Shown here piece after piece: positions 35,451-39,925 of a stretch of 39,925 nucleotides of DNA (positions are counted from its first letter, which is position 1; each line of letters starts with the position of its first letter). Under the pieces are notes generated by a model, which saw only the letters and a program-made list of their open reading frames with translations, did not search any database and was not told the origin of the DNA. A program made the position numbers and the translations under genes. Source of the stretch: Euryarchaeota archaeon RBG_16_67_27 (GTDB lineage: Archaea > Thermoplasmatota > Thermoplasmata > RBG-16-68-12); NCBI GenBank assembly GCA_001800745.1, contig MGVZ01000028.1:1-39925 (forward strand). Direction: 5' to 3'.

Positions 35451-35885
35451 TCAACGCCCACCCGAGAGGAGCTCGCGGACGACACGGCGGTGGGCCTCGG
35501 GCCGCGACGGATACGCTTCGATCCGCACGCGGACGTCGATCGCATCTCCGTCCCTCGCGAGGGCGAGGACGCCCTGGAACGCAGCCTGCTTGTCGAGCCG
35601 GATGTGGAGGACCCCGTCCTCGTCGACCCGCGCCTCCGCCCCGGGGGCGATCGCGGGAAGGAGCCCCGCGTCCTCCCACCGGGACCACGCGCCGCGGATC
35701 GCGCCTGGCGCGTCCAGCCGGCGGGAGAGACGGACGATCGGATTGCCGAAGTGGCCCTCGAGCGCGCTCCGGTCGATCGGGCCGCCCGGGCACGCGGCGT
35801 CGATCGCTTGGAGGACCCGGCCTTCGTCCTCCGTCGCATGGGCGTGGGCCGTCGCCTCGATCCAGTGGATCGGCATCCTAGCCAT
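35451..35885 (-). CDS. Archaeal RNA-binding protein (DUF54/COG1325-like, predicted exosome-associated)
   Basis: HWIEATAHAHATEDEGRVLQAI...GHFGNPIVRL... family pattern. Confidence 0.75.
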   Translation of the reverse strand: MARMPIHWIEATAHAHATEDEGRVLQAIDAACPGGPIDRSALEGHFGNPIVRLSRRLDAPGAIRGAWSRWEDAGLLPAIAPGAEARVDEDGVLHIRLDKQAAFQGVLALARDGDAIDVRVRIEAYPSRPEAHRRVVRELLSGGR

Positions 35886-36483
35886 AGATCCGCCCCAGCG
35901 CGGAGGCGACCGCCCTGCGGAACTCTGCGAGGGTCCCCTCGTTCAGGACCATGACGTCCGCGGTCGCGAGGACCTCCCCGAGGCCCCACCCGAGCTCCCG
36001 CTCGTCCCGGGCCCGGAACGCCGCGCGCGTGGCCACGTCGTCGGACCGGTTCCGTTTCAGGGCGCGAGTGTACCGAGCCTCCGGGGACGCGTGGACCGCG
36101 AAGACGACGAGCCGGTCGCCGAACTCCCGCCGGAACACGTCGAGCTCGGCCTTCCCCCGGAGCCCGTCGACGAGGATCCGACGGCCTCGGAGCCGCGGCA
36201 GCGTCCGCTCCGCCCAGATCCCGAAGCCGTGCTCTACGCGCTCCTGGTGCGCCATCCCCCCGACCGCGCTGTCCGTGAGGGGGAGCCCGCGGCGCCGAGC
36301 CTCCTCCCGGACGATGTCGCCCATGCGGACGATCCGGAGGCGGAATCGGCGCGCGGCGCGCACGAACTCCTCCTTGCCCGCGGCGGGCATGCCCGTGACG
36401 AGGGCGACCCGGAGCGGCGACAGGCGGTGTTCGATCGCGGGCCGGGAGGCCCGTCGCTTCGCGCGCGGCTTCCTCGCGGACAT
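35878..36483 (-). CDS. UPF0200/dephospho-CoA kinase-like nucleotide kinase
   Basis: P-loop-like VALVTGMPAAGKEEF, RMGDIVREEARRRGL; start chosen at MSARKPR, internal to the track ORF. Confidence 0.75.
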   Translation of the reverse strand: MSARKPRAKRRASRPAIEHRLSPLRVALVTGMPAAGKEEFVRAARRFRLRIVRMGDIVREEARRRGLPLTDSAVGGMAHQERVEHGFGIWAERTLPRLRGRRILVDGLRGKAELDVFRREFGDRLVVFAVHASPEARYTRALKRNRSDDVATRAAFRARDERELGWGLGEVLATADVMVLNEGTLAEFRRAVASALGRIYG

Positions 36484-36499
36484 CGCCCCGGGCCGGCGG

Positions 36500-36516
36500 T
36501 ATCCCCCCGGGGGATA
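36500..36516. promoter_or_regulatory. 17-bp palindrome in the divergent UPF0200/pdxS intergenic region
   Basis: TATCCCCC-C-GGGGGATA, overlapping the probable TATA of the minus-strand gene. Confidence 0.5.
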
Positions 36517-36646
36517 AAGGGTATTGCCCGCGGCCCGGCCCCTTCGGGTCGACGGACCGCCGGGCCTCCGCGCCGGGACGCGCGCGGACCCCGAAGAAAA
36601 GTAGAAATACCCACGCCCCGTAGCTCGCAGCGGGAGGACCGGACAC

Positions 36647-37666
36647 ATGCCTCTCGACCTCGACCTGAGCCGCCTTCGCTTCGGGACGGAGCTCCTCAAG
36701 CGTGGCTTCGCGAAGATGCAGAAGGGCGGCGTGATCATGGACGTCACGAACGCGGAGCAGGCCGCCGTCGCCGAGGAGGCCGGCGCCGTCGCGGTCATGG
36801 CGCTGGAGCGCGTCCCTGCGGACATCCGCGCGACCGGAGGCGTCGCGCGCATGGCGGACCCGATCAAGGTCCAGGAAATCATGGACGCGGTCACGATCCC
36901 CGTGATGGCGAAATGCCGCATCGGACACGAGGCGGAGGCGAAGGCGCTCGAGTCCCTCGGGGTCGACATGATCGACGAGTCGGAGGTCCTCACACCCGCG
37001 GACCCGTTCTTCCACGTGAACAAGCGCGGGTTCAGCGTGCCCTTCGTCTGCGGCTGCCGGAACCTGGGGGAGGCGGCCCGCCGGATCTGGGAGGGTGCGG
37101 CGATGATCCGCACGAAAGGGGAGGCGGGCACGGGCGACGTGATCGAGGCCGTGCGGCACGTGCGCCTCGTGAACCGGGCGATCGCCGAGCTCGAGGGATT
37201 CGACCGGGATCGCCTGTACGCGGTCGCGACGAAGTACGCGGAGAGCTACACGGTCCTCTTGAAGGAGATCCGGTCGACGATGGGCCTCGAGGCGACGGTG
37301 AACGAGGCCGATGTGATCTTCGCGGGGTCGAACCTCGACGTCATCTCGGAGGGGGTCTTCCAGATCCTCACGGAGATCAAGAAGATCCAGCGCCTCCCCG
37401 TCGTGAACTTTGCGGCGGGCGGCCTAGCGACCCCCGCGGACGCCGCGCTGATGATGATCATGGGATGCGACGGCGTGTTCGTCGGGTCCGGGATTTTCAA
37501 GGCCGAGAACCCGGAGGCCCGGGGGCGCGCGATCGTGGACGCCGTCGCGCACTTCGACGACCCCGCGGTCGTCGCCGACGTCTCGAAGGGGATTGGCCTC
37601 GCGATGAAGGGTTTGGACGCGAAGGCGCTGCCTATCGAGGCCCGCTTGCAGGAGCGCGGCTGGTAA
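36647..37666 (+). CDS. pdxS: Pyridoxal 5'-phosphate synthase subunit PdxS
   Basis: [42 protein letters not shown]...; [23 protein letters not shown] motifs; archaeal-type insertion. Confidence 0.97.
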   Translation: MPLDLDLSRLRFGTELLKRGFAKMQKGGVIMDVTNAEQAAVAEEAGAVAVMALERVPADIRATGGVARMADPIKVQEIMDAVTIPVMAKCRIGHEAEAKALESLGVDMIDESEVLTPADPFFHVNKRGFSVPFVCGCRNLGEAARRIWEGAAMIRTKGEAGTGDVIEAVRHVRLVNRAIAELEGFDRDRLYAVATKYAESYTVLLKEIRSTMGLEATVNEADVIFAGSNLDVISEGVFQILTEIKKIQRLPVVNFAAGGLATPADAALMMIMGCDGVFVGSGIFKAENPEARGRAIVDAVAHFDDPAVVADVSKGIGLAMKGLDAKALPIEARLQERGW

Positions 37667-38606
37667 CCGCGGCGAGGGCGAGGTCCAGGGCGACCTGAAC
37701 GCCATCGCCCGTGACGGAGGACATCTGAGGGTATGGCGTCTCCTCGCCCGCGAGGTCCGCCTTCGTCGCGACGACGACGACCGGGGTGTCGGGGAACGTT
37801 GCGCGCACGGAGTCGAGGAGGCGGAGCTGATCCTCGAGCGGGTAGCCCGCGGTCCCGGTGGGGTCGAGGATGAACAGGACGACGTCCGCGAGGTGGGCGA
37901 GCGCATTGACCGCCTGCCGCTCGATCCGGTTCCGTGCCTCCATCGGCCGGTCCAGGAGGCCCGGGGTGTCGAGGACCTGGTAGCGCCGCGCCCCGCGCTC
38001 GAAATGGCCGATGCTCACACGCTTCGTCGTGAATGGGTAGTCCGCGATCTTCGGCCGGCCGGACGACGCGGCCCGGACGAACGCGCTCTTCCCCACGTTT
38101 GGATACCCCGCGACGACGATCGTCGGGATGTCGGGGTCCACGACGGGCAGGCGCCGGAGGGCGGTTCGCGCGGCGACGAGGCCCTCGAGATCCCCCGCGA
38201 TCTGGCCGACGACGGAAGCGAGACGCCCGAACGCCTCCTTGCGGAGGCGGAGGGAGTGTCTCGCCGCCTCCTTCCCGATCCGGCGCACGGCGGAGCGCGT
38301 GAGGTCCGCGCACGTGCCCGAGGCCCAGTCGACGGCGCCGAGGTGCTTCTTCAGCTTCCCGCTATCGACGAGGATGTCCACGAGCTCCCGGTAGAATGGC
38401 GGGAGCCGGTCGAGGCTCGGGAAGCCCTTCACGTACGCGCGGAGGCTCGACTCCAGGGTGTGCCCCGCGATCTGGACGCGGGTCGCCGCGAGGTTCTTCT
38501 GCCGGGTCGCGCGGTCCGGCCCCTTCGCGATCGTCGCTTTCGCGGCGCGGCCGAACGCCTTGTCAAGGAGTTCGTCCGCGAGGAGGACCGTCGGCAGGTC
38601 GAGCAC
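37632..38606 (-). CDS. NOG1-like Obg-family GTPase
   Basis: [51 protein letters not shown]1 N-terminal helical region. Confidence 0.9.
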   Translation of the reverse strand: MLDLPTVLLADELLDKAFGRAAKATIAKGPDRATRQKNLAATRVQIAGHTLESSLRAYVKGFPSLDRLPPFYRELVDILVDSGKLKKHLGAVDWASGTCADLTRSAVRRIGKEAARHSLRLRKEAFGRLASVVGQIAGDLEGLVAARTALRRLPVVDPDIPTIVVAGYPNVGKSAFVRAASSGRPKIADYPFTTKRVSIGHFERGARRYQVLDTPGLLDRPMEARNRIERQAVNALAHLADVVLFILDPTGTAGYPLEDQLRLLDSVRATFPDTPVVVVATKADLAGEETPYPQMSSVTGDGVQVALDLALAAVTSRAPASGPR

Positions 38607-38643
38607 GGCCGCGCGAACCCTGCGGAGGGGATAAGGATGCCGC

Positions 38644-39186
38644 TCAGCCGCCGAGGAGGTTCAGCCCGACGACGAACAGGAGGACGAGGATCGCGACCCG
38701 GTTCAGCGCCGCGAGGAAGTTCGCGATCAGGAACATGTTCTGGTCGAGCGCCTTCCCTTCCTCGTTGAACAACGAGTAGACGTACAGCGGGATCGTGTCG
38801 CTCATCAGGGGGATGCTCAGGAGGATGTACAGGCCCGCGTACCCCGTACGGCGGACGAACGCCTCCGCCTTCTCCACGAACCATTTCGCGAGCCGGAAGC
38901 GGGCGGACCAGGCACGGATCGGCCCCTCGACGTTGATCCCGAGGAGGAACACGAGCCAGGCGCCGATCGTCTTCCCCGCGGCGAGGGCGAGCGTGATCCC
39001 TGCGATGTAGCCCCAGCGCCCGTCGAGGAGGGGCTTGAGCAGCGCGAGCTCGATCGGGATCGGCAGCACGATTGCGACGGCGATCGCGTAGACGAGGACG
39101 AGCCCGAGGTACACCGCGGGGACGTCGTACGCGGCCTGCAGGAATCCGAGGAGGTCGTCGATCGGTCCGGCCAAGGAGGTCGACAT
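38644..39186 (-). CDS. Small-multidrug-export-like (COG2426/DedA-like) membrane protein
   Basis: Multiple TMs; VLPIPIELALLKPLLDGRWGYIAGITLALAAGKTIGAWLVF; TATA-like TTTTTATAG about 20 nt upstream on the minus strand. Confidence 0.65.
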   Translation of the reverse strand: MSTSLAGPIDDLLGFLQAAYDVPAVYLGLVLVYAIAVAIVLPIPIELALLKPLLDGRWGYIAGITLALAAGKTIGAWLVFLLGINVEGPIRAWSARFRLAKWFVEKAEAFVRRTGYAGLYILLSIPLMSDTIPLYVYSLFNEEGKALDQNMFLIANFLAALNRVAILVLLFVVGLNLLGG

Positions 39187-39220
39187 CAATCGAGCCCGGG
39201 TCTATAAAAATGAGCCGTGC

Positions 39221-39925
39221 TCAGTGTCCGCCCGTGGGAATCGGCCGGAGCGCCCCGTCCGGGGTGAGGAGCACGACCCGGCTGTCCTCGCGCTCCCCGG
39301 CGATCCGATAGCCCAGGGAGCCAGCCAGGCGCTCCGCGAACGCGCGGATCGACGCGTGGGAGGGCATGTTCTCCGCCTTGAGCCGGAGGCGGCTCTCCCC
39401 GACGAAGGAGTAGCCCTTACACTCGACGAACATCGGCTTCCCGATCGCGTCCAGGGCTGCATACTCCTCCTCCCACCCGAGGTTCCACCCGTCGACGAGG
39501 GTGTGGCGGACCACCGTGCGCGTGTCCAGGCTCGGCAGGAGCGCCAAGGTCTCCCGGAGCTTCTCCCACTCGTGGTCCGACCTCGGGGCCATCAGGGTGC
39601 GGTAGATCGGTTCGTTCGGCGCGGCGACGGTCACGTAGAGCTGCGTCGGCAGGCGGCCCTCCGCGGCCATCCGTCGCAGGACCGTGGGTGTCGTCCCGTT
39701 CGTCACGAGGAACCGCTCCCGCGGGACGTCGGAGTTCCCCTTGTATCCGCTCAGGAGCTCTCGTTGCGCCCGGATCGATTCCTCCACGATGAGGCCGGGG
39801 TCGTTCGCCTCGGTCAAGGAGTTCGAACCCCACTCCTGCGTCCGCCAGCAGAACATGCATCCGAGGTTGCACGCGTCCACGGTCGGCGTCATCTGAAGGC
39901 ATCGGTGGCTCTCGATGCCGTAGAA
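39221..39925 (-). CDS. taw1: tRNA 4-demethylwyosine synthase Taw1 (partial, 5' end beyond window)
   Basis: YGIESHRCLQMTPTVDACNLGCMFCWR radical SAM CX3CX2C motif; C-terminal ECKGYSFVGESRLRL. Confidence 0.9.
   Translation of the reverse strand, partial: FYGIESHRCLQMTPTVDACNLGCMFCWRTQEWGSNSLTEANDPGLIVEESIRAQRELLSGYKGNSDVPRERFLVTNGTTPTVLRRMAAEGRLPTQLYVTVAAPNEPIYRTLMAPRSDHEWEKLRETLALLPSLDTRTVVRHTLVDGWNLGWEEEYAALDAIGKPMFVECKGYSFVGESRLRLKAENMPSHASIRAFAERLAGSLGYRIAGEREDSRVVLLTPDGALRPIPTGGH

Noticed and set aside
33561-35954. 798-aa plus-strand ORF opposite the AcnX genes
   Set aside because: Shadow of AcnX and NUDIX coding regions, with no recognisable motifs.
36647-37666. Internal insertion in PdxS ([48 protein letters not shown]) as a novelty
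   Set aside because: An insertion in this region is already known in archaeal PdxS proteins such as that of Methanocaldococcus jannaschii.
1-39925. CRISPR arrays, transposons, prophage or toxin-antitoxin loci
   Set aside because: No regularly spaced direct repeats, transposase, integrase or terminal repeats were found; the gene content is chromosomal housekeeping.

Overview
The window is a contiguous stretch of a GC-rich archaeal chromosome. It is probably Thermoplasmatota or a related euryarchaeal lineage, inferred from family content (DUF835, LonB, aIF1, RNase P p29, NadM, AcnX) rather than from a phylogeny. Its core is a complete archaeal ribosomal protein run: uL3-uL4-uL23-uL2-uS19-uL22-uS3-uL29-aIF1-Rnp1(p29)-uS17-uL14-uL24-eS4-uL5-uS14-uS8-uL6-eL32-eL19-uL18-uS5-uL30-uL15-SecY (about 7.56-21.6 kb). 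Upstream are a TctA-like permease, an HTH/V4R-like regulator, NMN adenylyltransferase, membrane-anchored LonB and three tandem Ras-like small GTPases. Downstream are a DUF4184 membrane protein, a NitT/TauT-type ABC system with a fused double permease and a separate AAA-associated-domain gene, ornithine carbamoyltransferase, tRNA-His(GTG), a GT39-like glycosyltransferase, IleRS with an unusual C-terminal fusion, a duplicated HTH regulator, the AcnX (phosphomevalonate dehydratase) pair, an RNA-binding protein, a UPF0200 kinase-like protein, PdxS, a NOG1-like GTPase, a small-multidrug-export-like membrane protein and a partial Taw1. I found no CRISPR array, transposon or prophage. The best candidates for undescribed biology are: (1) IleRS fused to HhH, three CxxC-X10-CxxC zinc ribbons and DUF835; (2) an AcnX swivel subunit fused to a NUDIX domain; (3) a 42-aa four-cysteine protein missing from the ORF track, 4-nt coupled to nadM; (4) three tandem small GTPases that differ at the Gln61 position; (5) a SAP-like domain on eL32; (6) several perfect inverted repeats at promoters and a structured leader before rpl3.
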